This document shows, piece after piece, positions 23,801 to 32,879 of a stretch of 64,000 nt of DNA. A program made the translations under genes and the position numbers. The DNA comes from Lytechinus pictus. Taxonomy: Eukaryota; Echinodermata; Echinoidea; Temnopleuroida; Toxopneustidae. A model generated the notes under the pieces. That model saw only the letters and a list, made by a program, of their open reading frames with translations, was not told the DNA's origin and searched no databases. Each line of letters starts with the position of its first letter. The first letter of the stretch is position 1. The stretch is taken from the NCBI RefSeq assembly GCF_037042905.1, contig NC_087261.1:23237617-23301616 (forward strand), in the 5' to 3' direction.

Positions 23801-26800
23801 TAAAATATAACGTGCTCTATCTACACCTTTGTGAGCTCTTATAGAGTATATACTTAACGGCCCCATTTCATAAACAGTTGCTAAGATAGCAAATCTTGCT
23901 GAAATATCACCTTTCTTTTGAAGAACCAATCAAAAACAATACTCTTACGGTTGTCATGGTAGTGACTTTCCAGCAAGACGAGCTATCATAGCAACGTTGT
24001 TTTTATGAAATGCGGCCCAGACGCTGATCATGATTTAGGGCCTGCAGTACACGTACATGTAGTGCTAAAAGCAGCACATGGCGTGGTGCCACTATGGGTT
24101 ATTCCGAGTCCTACTTTTGCATTTTATGTTAGAAGGTAAATGACCAATGTCTTGTTACGACATAGGAGACTAAACAATATTTTAAAATCAAAACCTGGAT
24201 ACGAAGTGGTGATTACTTGTTTATGGAGGAGTAAGTCTCCAGGAATACCTTTTTACGTGAAAAACATTCGCACTCAGTGAACGGTTGACCATGTGCAATC
24301 GAATTAAAGGACATCATAATGTTATTTCTGTCAAGAACTTTTTAAACGCAATAATCATCGATTCGATTCAGGTTGCATTCTAATTGATATTTATTATCAT
24401 GTTAATAGCCAATACTATACGACAGATTTAAATGTGTATGGAGTTGTTAACGAGTATTTATGCACCGTTTGTTCCCCCATTTACCAGCAAGCGAAACGAT
24501 ATCCACATCAGCCACTTTACCGCCCCCAGTGCCGCATACGCCGACATCAACGCAAGTCATGTCGACGATGTCATTATTTCCGACGACAACGACAAAGAGA
24601 GTAAGCGCCGTCCACGCGACATCACCTGACACCACGACGAAATCATCTCACGTACAAACCCAAATGATCAACGGAACAGCTTTCAACGCGCACACATCCA
24701 GTAAGTTATATACCCGCGAATCTGATTGGACCACAGTCGCAAATGCATATATGGATGACGTCACTTGTGACCAATCCCGACGTGTTTCTGTCGTTATTGA
24801 GTTCTCTCCCGTGTTTTTTTTTTCATTACATTTATTTTATTTTTACATCACATGGAAGAAAGCATAAAATTATGATCAGTAATGGATAAAAGAGAAATCG
24901 TACTCGAATTAAAAATGTTAAAAGTGTGAAAATGTGGAGGATTTACTTTGTTTTCTTGCAGACATTATAAAAATGTATGAGTATCAAAATCAGTGTAACG
25001 ATAACATGCTCAAATGTTGTGGAATGGGCTTGCAACTTCTTAGTGTCGTAGGCTTTCCACCAACAATTCTTACTCCCACAAGTACCTAATTAGATTTTGT
25101 TTAACATTTATTAATAAAGCATGATAAATAATTACAACACCGCTGAGAAAAAGCCTTCCAGGGACATTGCAATTAAAAAATAATAATTGTAAAACAGCGG
25201 TTCCCCGTTCAGCGCGAATCTGATTATAAAATTTTAATTAATCACTTACCCCCAAAGCACAACCACACACACAAAAGACACTCAATGAGGTATCTTTTTA
25301 AAGCTGTCGGGGATTCCCCCTATTGATGCTGTACCCAAATAAAAGGCACTTTGTTCCAATTTGCTCTTCCCCCAATTATGTGGGAATTAGAATAATCCTG
25401 CCACACTTGCTAAATTTGTTAGATGAAAATATTTTTATTTTTTATTTTATATTTACGTCATTATCAAAAGGGGCATCAAAACTAGTTTACCAAATAGTAT
25501 CCGCAAATAATTTATAAAAAGAAAACTTGATCATTATCTGCTATAGGTTCACTAGTTATTTTGGGAAATCGGAAACCATGATAACCTTTCTACTAAAATG
25601 GGTTAATTAGATAATCGAACATCATATAGCTCAATTACCTCAAGTTTCTATCAAGAAAGGTCAATAGGTGCTTTTTTTTGGAGTGAAATTGTCAAAACAG
25701 GTCACAGTTCACTAGGTTAGCTCATGTTGCATGTAGAGTTTATATACTGTATATGTATACATGTATATATATATATACATATATATATATATCATATTTG
25801 CAAAGCTGAGTTTCTTAAATCAGTTTCCTTAACTATCTAACAGTGCAGGTATTGTGTAGGACAATGCTTAACGAATTTTATATACATGTATATGTTTCTC
25901 TTTTTTTTCAAGATGATGAAATGAGATACCTAGCCGTCATAATGGGAAGCCTTCTTACCGTTGGGGTTGTGGTTATTTCTTTCATTCTCGTCTGGAATTT
26001 CAAATTGAGGTAGTGAATTAATCTATTTGATATTTCAAAGTTAACAAATACATAATTACGTACAGTTTTATGGAGAACGTTCCTTTGCCCATGCTGCCCC
26101 TTCAGTTTGGAATACCATCCCATCATATGTAAAGAACTCTTCTCCACCCAAGTTTAAATCCACTTTGAAAACATACTCATATAAAAAAGACTTTTAAATG
26201 AGTTAGTGCCACGATTGCCAGCAAATTTGGCAGTGATGTGCGCTATATAAGCATGGTATTGTTATTATTATTGTTATTATCATTATTATTGTTATTGTTT
26301 TTATTACCATCATTAATGGTAATAATTTTATTATTATCATTATCATTATTATTATCATTATAACAATAATGGATAAATATAAATTTTATCGGAATAAAAA
26401 AAATAAAAAAACAATTTGCATTGAAACTCATGTCAAAACTACTTGCCAAACAAAGTTGCATGGCAAATGAGACTAAATGGTATCAAAATACTTTATAGTC
26501 AAATTTTATAAACAGAAGACGGAAAAGAAGGATGATGTTTGAATCATTCGGACCTCTTTCATTATTTATAATATATATGTTAATAAATTGATTGTGTTTG
26601 TATGAAATGTTAGCACATCATTTAAAAAATGAAATGCATGTATTAAATACAAATAGATTTAAAAAGACAAAATAATGCATTATCTAGTTATTTTGTGCTT
26701 TCGAATATGCTGACTGTGAAACGTTCCCAAAAAGTTTCGCCTGTCCAATCATTAATTCTAAAAATAAACCGCTGCATGATTGTTTGACGTCACGATCAGC

Positions 26801-27219
26801 AATTACTATAGATAACAGTTTCTAGTTCCCATTGTGTGCATGGTCATAAATCATACAATACACCTTTTCCAAACCAACTCTTTATATTTTATCTATATAG
26901 AACCCGGATGCGAGCCATCGAGGACAGTCCATTAAACTCGACCGATACAGGAAACAACTCGTCGTACGAACAAGGAGACAAAAAAGCACAGCTCGTTTAT
27001 TCCGACCTTCTTACGAACGATGTAACCAATAACCATTACGAGTCATTAATTACTTCCGGGGCAGGGGAAGAAGACGTGCCCGTTGCGCCGAGACACAGTG
27101 AACCACCAGCGGCGGTGGATAAGCGAATGAGAAGACACACGAACTTACCTCCACGAATTCCAACATATTTTCCTCAGCCGGATTTATATGAAAATTACAG
27201 ATACTCTTATATGCAGTGA
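14747..27219 (+). CDS. WSC-domain single-pass membrane protein with tyrosine-motif tail
   Basis: Spliced model: 14747-14804, (20079-20159), 23436-23717, 24488-24700, 25913-26009, 26901-27219. It gives 349 aa, or 322 without the bracketed exon. Exon 1 encodes a signal peptide, MVLCIVGILTILGATARAI, and ends at G|GTAAGT. The 282-nt exon is one complete WSC domain with eight cysteines (YLGCY start, MLCVHYC, ECYCG, CGG end) and a sequon. WSC domains are thought to bind carbohydrate and occur in polycystin-1, Kremen and yeast wall sensors. Next come a Ser/Thr/Pro-rich stalk (about 141-211), a membrane helix (about 217-239) and a tail of about 110 residues with YSDL (Y277), YESL (Y290), YENY (Y340) and YSYM (Y345). 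Extracellular introns are phase 1; the one before the tail is phase 2. The domains are firm; exon 1 linkage is inferred from phase and position. Confidence 0.75.
14935..15012 (-). repeat. tRNA-like SINE head fragment
   Basis: The minus strand reads an A-box-like TGGCCGAGTGGTCTAAGGC and a B-box-like GTTCGATTCCC with class II tRNA spacing. The acceptor arms (GGTGCAG and CACTACC) pair poorly. It lies in intron 1 of the WSC gene and is interpreted as a SINE head or a tRNA pseudogene. Confidence 0.5.
15013..16548. other. Intronic sequence of the WSC gene, nothing recognised
   Basis: AT-rich, with a short poly(C) run near 15619. The open frame at 15444-15746 has no coding features. Confidence 0.4.
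16549..16832. repeat. CAGTGGCGTA-type element with G and C runs
   Basis: Opens with CAGTGGCGTAATGAGC, then a G run near 16573-16582. A second G run at about 16780 and a poly(C) run (about 16801-16814) follow. Openings of the same kind occur at 31863, 37028, 45706 and 62536, marking a local repeat family. The exact end is unclear. Confidence 0.4.
16833..19085. other. Intronic sequence of the WSC gene, nothing recognised
   Basis: AT-rich with poly(G)/poly(C) runs near 17989 and 18110-18120. Several short, biased frames, none with exon signals. Confidence 0.4.
19086..19445 (-). CDS. Hypothetical GC-rich ORF (doubtful)
   Basis: A frame from ATG at 19443-19445 (context ACGATGG) encodes 119 residues. 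The first 95 or so are hydrophilic and Pro/Ser/Arg-rich with mixed codon use. The last 25 are AT-driven and may be outside the real reading frame. No family is recognised. The block stands out from its surroundings in GC and CpG content and lies inside a presumed WSC intron on the opposite strand. It may instead be a regulatory block or an old repeat. Confidence 0.2.
   Translation of the reverse strand: MGSNRNNLYPEFYPPPRQKSSVLDIRPLPRPNSDRLRDAWAPGKPSCRHVTMTSMMSQYVPQTVDQLEEPVCRISTRPSFGADPLTSRTSDLIKFEKKSSLCIIIIEINGQCITARKKT
19284..19301. promoter_or_regulatory. Full CRE next to an E-box in a CpG-rich block
   Basis: TGACGTCA (19284-19291) is followed five bases later by CACGTG (19296-19301). An inverted CCAAT core lies upstream near 19242 and a TATAAA on the plus strand at 19420-19425. 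The surrounding 250 bp are CpG-rich against an AT-rich background, as in an enhancer or alternative promoter. This is a motif-level inference only. Confidence 0.3.
20079..20159 (+). CDS. Candidate cassette exon of the WSC gene
   Basis: A T-rich tract ending ATAATAG precedes 81 nt that end CCAAG|GTATGG. Read in phase 1 it gives 27 codons with three cysteines (EPSLNACSKSTSLVC then RDGLTAGAVCQ). Both ends are phase 1, so inclusion or skipping keeps the frame between exon 1 and the WSC exon. No domain is recognised. The GC content and lack of stops contrast with the CAT/ATC microsatellite that follows. Confidence 0.4.
20165..20390. repeat. ATC/CAT trinucleotide microsatellite
   Basis: Degenerate tandem CAT/ATC/AAC units. 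It creates long Ile-rich frames on the plus strand and Met-rich frames on the minus strand that are not genes. Confidence 0.85.
20391..21606. other. Intronic sequence, nothing recognised
   Basis: AT-rich with no exon candidate that combines good splice sites and an open phase-1 frame. The ORF at 20957-21205 is Phe/Ile-rich from composition. Confidence 0.4.
21607..22107. mobile_element. TTAA-flanked non-autonomous element
   Basis: Bounded by TTAA at 21607-21610 and 22104-22107. The ends are AGAGGGGAGGTCACCCTGAC and the inverse-like GTCAGGGTACACTTTCCCT. The interior has no ORF. It is 501 bp long, and the relative at 1918-2405 shares internal blocks. TTAA targets suggest a piggyBac- or Kolobok-type transposase acting in trans. 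Confidence 0.6.
22108..23435. other. Intronic sequence with poly(C) tracts
   Basis: Contains poly(C) runs near 22265-22280 and 22450-22462 and otherwise AT-rich DNA. It ends with a polypyrimidine/acceptor region (CATCACAG) before the WSC exon. Confidence 0.4.
23436..23717 (+). CDS. WSC-domain exon
   Basis: Acceptor ATCACAG at 23429-23435, donor ATA|GTGAGT at 23718, phase 1 at both ends, 94 codons. It encodes one whole WSC domain: YLGCY, a D and R before the conserved MT, MLCVHYC, YAGLEYGEECYCG, DSACQHPC and RCGG ending in VYN. Eight cysteines match the usual four disulfides. A one-domain, one-exon, 1-1 arrangement is typical of shuffled extracellular modules. Confidence 0.9.
23859..24018. 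mobile_element. MITE in intron after the WSC exon
   Basis: Left GGCCCCATTTCATAAA pairs with right TTTATGAAATGCGGCCC in inverted orientation, with further inner pairing (TTGCTAAGATAGC / GCTATCATAGCAA). Non-coding, about 160 bp. Confidence 0.65.
24488..24700 (+). CDS. Ser/Thr/Pro-rich stalk exon of the WSC gene
   Basis: Acceptor TTACCAG after a pyrimidine tract; donor CATCCA|GTAAGT; phase 1 at both ends; 71 codons. The peptide is rich in Thr, Ser and Pro (SETISTSATLPPPVPHTPTS…TTTTKR) with one NGT sequon, as in a heavily O-glycosylated mucin-like stalk between ectodomain and membrane. Confidence 0.8.
24962..25081 (+). CDS. Candidate alternative exon with possible in-frame stop
   Basis: A strong acceptor (TTTGTTTTCTTGCAG) opens a phase-1 frame encoding YEYQNQCNDNMLKCC then a Pro/Thr end (FPPTILTPTS). 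If it ends at the weak donor A|GTACCT (25082) it is 120 nt, symmetric 1-1, adding 40 residues to the stalk. If that donor is not used, the frame stops at TAA 25087-25089, giving a form without the membrane helix. The donor is poor, so this may be a chance acceptor. Confidence 0.3.
25913..26009 (+). CDS. Transmembrane exon of the WSC gene
   Basis: Acceptor CTTTTTTTTCAAG; donor TTGAG|GTAGTG. Enters in phase 1 and leaves in phase 2 (97 nt). Encodes DEMR, then a 23-residue hydrophobic helix (YLAVIMGSLLTVGVVVISF plus ILVW), then NFKLR. The negative residues outside and positive residues inside fit a type I protein. Confidence 0.85.
26072..26370 (+). mobile_element. LINE 3' end remnant in the last intron
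   Basis: The frame 26072-26197 reads GERSFAHAAPSVWNTIPS… to KFKSTLKTYSYKKDF and a stop, the usual C-terminus of CR1/L2-type reverse transcriptases. A short 3' UTR and a TTA/ATT microsatellite follow. Same type as 3519-3960. It sits in the intron between the membrane and tail exons. Confidence 0.7.
26901..27219 (+). CDS. Cytoplasmic tail exon of the WSC gene
   Basis: Acceptor TATCTATATAG, phase 2 entry completing an AGA codon; stop TGA at 27217-27219. The tail starts with basic residues (RTRMR) and contains LVYSDLL and HYESLI separated by nine residues (YxxL-x9-YxxL), a basic Pro-rich patch (DKRMRRHTNLPPRIP) and the C-terminal end LYENYRYSYMQ. No catalytic domain, so signalling would depend on recruited SH2 proteins. 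Confidence 0.85.
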
Positions 27220-27349
27220 AAGACATGGAAAGTAATGGACTGAAATCCAAGGTTTTCAAATATGTATTAATGAGATACTGTGTAAAAGTATTATTGTACG
27301 TGTATTAGCCATACGGTGTGTTGATTATTTGTTCATTTTGTCTATATAA

Positions 27350-27355
27350 AATAAA
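27350..27355 (+). terminator. Poly(A) signal of the WSC gene
   Basis: AATAAA 131 nt after the stop codon, in an AT-rich 3' UTR. Confidence 0.6.
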
Positions 27356-29393
27356 TTTTAATCTGCTAGTTGATTAGATGCGTTTCTTTATATAGTCTGT
27401 GTCGAAATGGGGGAGGGGTGTAGGCGGGTGGGGGCTCGGAGTGGGGGAAGTGGCAGGCCCCGCTCTTTTTGTCTTTTGACGAATAACTTATGTTTAATTC
27501 CTTTCCTGTTTTTGTTCTATCAAACTGAAATATACGTAGGTTTCATTCGAATAATACTCCCTGTGAATTTTGTTCTATTGAAACTCTGAATGCATACATT
27601 CATCCAATTAACAAACATATAAGCAATAAATTCGTGTGGTAATTTAGCTCAATGCAACCGAACTTTAGTTTAAATTTCACCCTTGATTATCCCCAAAGTA
27701 GTTATGTTTTCTTTTCACTTTTTTCAAGAAGCTCCTTGATCAAGAAGCTCCTCCAGTTACTCTTGTTATTTTTTGTTGCCGAATTATTATTATTGTTGTT
27801 ATTATTGTTATTGTAATTGTTGTTATTATTATTCATATTGAACCATTATGTATATTATTGCTGTTATTATTATAATCGTCATTACTAATACAGTCATTAT
27901 TATCAATATCATATCGTTCTCACTTCCAATGGTGGTACAAAAGAGAAATTATGTAGGGGTATATTTCCCTTTTGACTTTTTTATAATTTCCTCTTTGAAC
28001 AGTGCCTGATCGCGACAGCAGTCAGTCATGTAATATGTTAGAGCCGTAAACAATTTCTTAAGACTGGTGGACAAAATTAGAAGGTTAGTCAAAGTCACCA
28101 GTTCAACTCTGAAGACTTCAAGATTTGTATATCTTAAGCAAGTGACTATCACATGCTCCATTTATCCACGATGGATTATGATATTTGCCACAGGGCAATA
28201 TTTCATGCTATCGCCCGCACCAAATGTCCTTCAGTGCTTTCAGGAATATATCCCGCTTCAAGATGGGTCTGTAACCCCAATCGTTCAGGAGAGGGGTGCT
28301 TTATCAAGTTTCGTTCTTAAGAGTCGAAAGTTTGTTTGACCTTTTTGTGTAATGCCACTCATTTATATTTCTTAATCACTAATGGTTTATGTTTCGCAAA
28401 TTAATTAGGGGGAAGGGGATAGATGTATTTATCAATTTGTGAAATTATTTGTAATAACATTTAACCTCCAATTTCCAAACGTTCGAAATGTATTAAGTTA
28501 TTTCATTTTAATCATTCTTGTATTTGCTTATTGCCAATATGCTTCTTTATCATTGTTTTATTATATGACGTTTTGCAGTTCTTCATGTACGCACGTCCTT
28601 TATCTAGCAAATTATATTTTACTCATTAGCAAATTAATGAGAATCAACTCATTTTTTTTTCTCGAACTGCTAAGCCAATTATATCCATGATTTTAGTCAC
28701 TGCTTAATTCAAATTACAACGAACCTATTCATAATCCAATGATTCACATAATGAATCTTCGTGGAAGATAATTCCTACTAGAAACAGGATGTGTCAAAGG
28801 TTAAATTCATCTTCATATCATATCATTTTAATTCCCTGACTCTATAACTTATGCATAGGCCCTATAGTTACACGAAATCAAGGTCAAGAAGAAAAGAGTA
28901 TATGGATGGTTAACTACTTAAAAAATAAATACCAAACAAAAAAAAACAAAAAAAAAAAGAAAACTAAACGCTTGAGACAGCGAAAGAAAGTTTCGTTCGT
29001 GCACTACCTCGTAAAGACCCCCCCCCCCCCCCCCCCCCCCGTCGTAACATCGTAACAAACGATTTTTTTTTAAGTATTGTGGGATTTCCACTCTATTGAT
29101 TTTTTTTTTTTGAATTTTTTTGGTTGTTCTTTGGTGGCAGGCACATCAAATGATTTCTCCTTTCAATGTCAAATATCATTAGAATATTTAACAGATTTAT
29201 GTGTTTATTTTGTGTTAACTGAAATAATGTGATCCATGAATTCACCAAAAATGTGCGGAATCCTCACATCATGCAAAAAGCGTATATGTAATGGGTCCTA
29301 CAAATGCTGGTGTATTTATCAACTTTATAATTTAATAAATTAATGTATGAACTATATATAATTATGTTCATATTTTTTTATTCGTGTACGCAG
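27356..29393. other. Intergenic or downstream intron, nothing firm
   Basis: Holds an ATT/GTT microsatellite (about 27785-27905), a G-rich patch near 27408-27450, and a 23-base poly(C) run at 29018-29040. The open frame 28067-28339 has no recognised domain. Confidence 0.4.
29018..29040. repeat. Poly(C) tract, 23 bases
   Basis: The longest of many C homopolymers in the window. Confidence 0.95.
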
Positions 29394-29445
29394 TCGGAAG
29401 ATGGTGGTGGATAAACGGATCAAAAGCTCAACTAACACTTCCAAG
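29394..29445 (+). CDS. Candidate alternative tail exon
   Basis: A T-rich tract ending GTGTACGCAG precedes 52 nt that end CCAAG|GTAGGG. Entered in phase 2, as left by the membrane exon at 25913-26009, it reads RKMVVDKRIKSSTNTSK and leaves in phase 0. The basic juxtamembrane-like composition and the VDKR string recall the known tail (VDKRMRRHTN). It could be an alternative cytoplasmic exon lying past the first poly(A) site, or part of another gene. No following exon was found. Confidence 0.25.
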
Positions 29446-30112
29446 GTAGGGAGGCGCTAAGAATGTTTTTTAAAGTATGTACAATTAATTTGCCCAAAAG
29501 AAGAAAAAAAGTACAATCTTACTTTCATATTCTCATACTACTCCTAAATAAAAATTTAAACTAGATGCTAATGTACAGCGTTACCTTGGCTCGGGAGAAA
29601 GATCTACTTATTATTAATAATAGACCTTAAGCATGTGACGTCATAATCTCATAGCGCCCTCCCTCAGAGGATATAGGAATACGCGTAAACGGAGAAGGGA
29701 GATGCGGTAGCTGCAGATTATTAAAACATGCGAGGCAATGGATCCGGCCTCTCAGATGGTGGCATGATCATGGCGTGAATGCTATTCGAATTTGATTAAA
29801 ATGACATTTAGTTGAGGTGGCTAGCATGTCCGAAAGATGTTAAAATGATGTCACCAGTTATGGACCATTGTCATAATATCATGTATACCAGTTTGTAGAA
29901 GAAAGTTGAGGACAAGCTATCGAGTATTGTGTGTAGCGCCATCTTGTGTTCTGAATCTACAAAAAAGCACCATGCCAAGCTTAAAGGAGAAATTCGAACA
30001 CACGACATAAAAGCAGGAATTAACTCTCATTTAAAAAGAAATATCAAAACAAAACATACTACAATAATAAAGAGAAACGAAACAAAAAATGTAGAGAAGA
30101 GGAATATAATTT
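29446..30112. other. No gene seen
   Basis: AT-rich, Lys/Asn-biased frames only. Confidence 0.4.
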
Positions 30113-30934
30113 GAAGAGCTCACTTGCAAAAGTGTTTAGGTCAATTTTTCATCAAATTTGATTTTTCTGTCTCAATATATAGACTTTTAGTAGCTCTATA
30201 AGATGATACCAAAGAAAAGTTGAAATTTCCATTAAAGAGTTATCTAAAATGGCAAATAATTTTTTTTTCAAAAGGGGTTAGGTCCATTTCAGTTTGGTTG
30301 CAAAAGTGGTTAGGTCCACACAGAATTTTTTTTTTGAAAAAAAAAATTCTAAAAAATAGGAATAAAGGTAAATTTATTTTATACCCAATTTCATGTTCTC
30401 GTGGTAGGATATCATGAAAATTTAGTTTCGCATAAGAATATTGCGATATGGGAGAATAAAAATAATTGATTTAATTGGAGTGGACCTAACCCCTTTTGCA
30501 AACAAACTCTTCTGAAGTGCTCATTTGTCAAAAGGGGTTAGGTCCATTGTTCATAAATTGTATTGTTTTCTGTCTTAAAACCACTAAATTTTTAGTCGCT
30601 CTGATGAAAACAAAGAAATTCAGAAATTCACACGAAAACGTGAATAAAAGTGGCAAAGAAAAATCACATTTTTAATCAAAATAGATTGGATTGCTTGCAA
30701 AAGGGGTTAGGTCCACAATGATGATTTTTAAAAGAATATATAGAAAATAAATTGAAGACAGGTAGATTTCTTTTATACCCAATTTTATGTTCACATTACA
30801 GGGTTGTACATCATGACAATTTAGTTTCTCATAAGAATATTGCAATAAGCATGATAAGTGAAAATTAAAAAAACATGGTTTTTTTCTCGAAATGGTCCAA
30901 AGTGGACCAAACCCCTTTTGCAACTAAACTCTTC
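30113..30934. mobile_element. Two tandem copies of a TIR element with GGGGTTAGGTCC motif
   Basis: Unit 1 is about 30113-30512 and unit 2 about 30513-30934. Each starts with a forward copy of a motif like CAAAAGGGGTTAGGTCCA (30124, 30529) and ends with its inverse followed by AAACTCTTC (about 30479-30511 and 30903-30934). Each also carries internal forward copies (30269 and 30301 in unit 1; 30696 in unit 2). The interiors align as a direct duplication (shared ATACCCAATTT…ATGTTC and CATAAGAATATTGC). No ORF. Confidence 0.65.
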
Positions 30935-31006
30935 ATTTATGAAAATATGTATATATGTGGGTGTATTAAAAAAGAAATAAAACAATGACATTACATAAAA
31001 ATGAGC

Positions 31007-31130
31007 CAAAAGTGGGGGGGGGGCTGACCATGCTAAAAGTCACAATCATATGGTCATTTTTACGTTTTTGTACACGATTTTGGAAAAAAGTGGGGGGGCT
31101 GAAGCCCCCCCCCCCCCCCCGGTTTCGCGG
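31007..31130. repeat. G/C-homopolymer repeat element
   Basis: Two G runs (about 31014-31023 and 31092-31098) and a poly(C) run (about 31105-31120) separated by AT-rich sequence; ends GGTTTCGCGGCCCCTGATG. No coding content. Confidence 0.5.
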
Positions 31131-31139
31131 CCCCTGATG

Positions 31140-31333
31140 AAGACCAGTAACAACCACCAGAAACAAGACCAGTATAACATTCAAAACCAGTTTCATTTTT
31201 AACTGGACCAGTAAAATTTTAATTGGACCAGTATGACCAGTTAGACCAGTAAACCGACGTTCCAATTTCCAGAGCTACCAGTTAAAATTCTACTGGTCTA
31301 ACTGGTCCAGTGGAACTGGTTTTTCCTTCTGGG
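31140..31333. mobile_element. Foldback with interspersed ACCAGT motif
   Basis: ACCAGT or its inverse ACTGGT occurs more than a dozen times in 190 bp. The right part reads as an imperfect inverse of the left. This looks like a MITE built of a short repeated motif. Confidence 0.5.
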
Positions 31334-31861
31334 TACGTAGGTGACTGTCGAGTATAATCTAGAGAGATTGAAGAGCGCCATCATCATGATCATATTCAAC
31401 AACTACTACTCTCGACTTAACAGAGACCCGTATTCTGTAATCAGATTTAATGGTCTGAAATTGCGGTTTAGTTATGGATAGTAACAACACCCTCATACAA
31501 GTTCAAACTATCAAATCATTTGACATTCAAACTAATCATATCTTTATTGGAGTAATTACTGCAATATCAATAAAGAACCAACGCAGCAAGTAGAAAACAG
31601 AATGTTCAACAAATACAAAAATTATAAGTCCAAGATTTTGTAGTCTGATTGAAAGCCTCCAAAACAGAGTTTGCCCTCACCGAAAGGGGGGGGGGTGGGC
31701 TTCTGGTGAAACCTGGAGACAGACTGTTGAACCTTATTATGCAGTCATTCCATGGCCATACCAACGAAACCGACTGCAAATCGACCAATGGTATTATTCA
31801 TCGAAATAGCGTTATTGATTTTATCGGTCAGGGGTCTGCTCCATACTTGGTGAGACTGTAG

Positions 31862-32076
31862 CACTGGCGTTCAGAAGGGGGAGGGGGCTTGAAGGCCATG
31901 CCCCCTAAAGGAACAAAACAATAAAAAAAAAGGCATTTCCCAAGACCAAGAAAAAAGGCAAAGGAAGAAAGTGAGAAAGAAAAAACAGGGATAAGATCAG
32001 ATTTTCATTTTAGAAAATGCTCGCTCGCTCGGAACCTTAAAAAAAATGCCACACGCAAATTACGCTACTGGGATGT
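31862..32076. repeat. GGCGTT-G-rich element with inverted ends
   Basis: Opens CACTGGCGTTCAGAAGGGGG and closes ATTACGCTACTGGGATG, so the ends are imperfect inverses. Same general design as the element at 37028-37383. Confidence 0.4.
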
Positions 32077-32088
32077 GGCACAAATCAG

Positions 32089-32271
32089 TTAATTTTCAAG
32101 AGATTTTGGCTGCAGTCGATTACCCTTCGGAGGATCTTCTGTAATTGTTTTCACTCTAAGATGGGTGAAAGTGACGAGCCAGCGATGGTTGACTGCTTTT
32201 AGTTTCGAACCAAACTCCATCTTGCCGAGTAGGTCGTTAAGATGAAGACACTTTTCACACTTGTCAGACAT
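32089..32271 (-). CDS. Hypothetical 60-residue ORF with CxxC
   Basis: ATG at 32269-32271 (context AAGATGT) starts a hydrophilic reading, MSDKCEKCLHLNDLLGKMEF, to a TAA at 32089-32091. Codon use is mixed. A CxxC followed by leucine repeats can occur at the start of LINE ORF1-type proteins, so a decayed transposon gene is one possibility. No partner exon and no clear family. Confidence 0.2.
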   Translation of the reverse strand: MSDKCEKCLHLNDLLGKMEFGSKLKAVNHRWLVTFTHLRVKTITEDPPKGNRLQPKSLEN

Positions 32272-32484
32272 CTTGTTTTACCCAGAAACACATGCGAATT
32301 ATGTGTCAACCACGTGTAATCGTTCAGACTTTTGGCAAGATTTTGGAAAATGAGGCTCACGACAGTTCGTCGACGGCAGTGGGCCATGAATTAAATTAGT
32401 TAATTTCAAAGACCACTTTGGTACCACGATGACGTCATAGCACGATATTAGGAAATATCTGAGCTTTTAAAACTGTATTAGTAT

Positions 32485-32489
32485 GTACA

Positions 32490-32522
<33 letters not shown>
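32485..32522. repeat. TA dinucleotide microsatellite
   Basis: Pure AT/TA tandem immediately upstream of a TATAAAAG sequence. Confidence 0.9.
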
Positions 32523-32531
<9 letters not shown>

Positions 32532-32561
32532 CACGAAGAGCAGGTATCAAAAGCGCATTCA

Positions 32562-32618
32562 ATGTTCTCCGAATTCGACACTTGCAAGGTGAAACATATT
32601 ATAGTGAATTTGCTAGAG
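32562..32618 (+). CDS. Candidate first coding exon (weak)
   Basis: TATATAAAAG near 32518 could serve as a TATA box. About 40 bp on, an ATG opens 19 codons (MFSEFDTCKVKHIIVNLLE) that end at a strong donor, GAG|GTAAGC, in phase 0. The frame is also open upstream to about 32525. No second exon was identified, so this rests on one donor and a plausible promoter only. Confidence 0.2.
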
Positions 32619-32879
32619 GTAAGCTGTGGATATTGTTAACGCATTACAGTTACTGCTGATGTTCCAGTGTTGAAAATAATGAAAAACCATGTAAAGATGA
32701 TAAAACGTAGACGGACCTACCGAAAACAATGTACAGTACATGTAAGAAGGAAAGTAGAACTGAGTTTGCTTAACTTCCATGAAAGTATTTCGCAACTCTA
32801 TAGTGTGTTAGCCACGAAGTCAAACCGTCTCTCCCGCGTGGTTTTCCGTTTTATTATATTCAACTTGGTTTTATTAGAG

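Noticed and set aside
30113..30934. CRISPR-like repeated short words
   Set aside because: Repeats are irregularly spaced, in both orientations, in a eukaryotic repeat element; no array structure.
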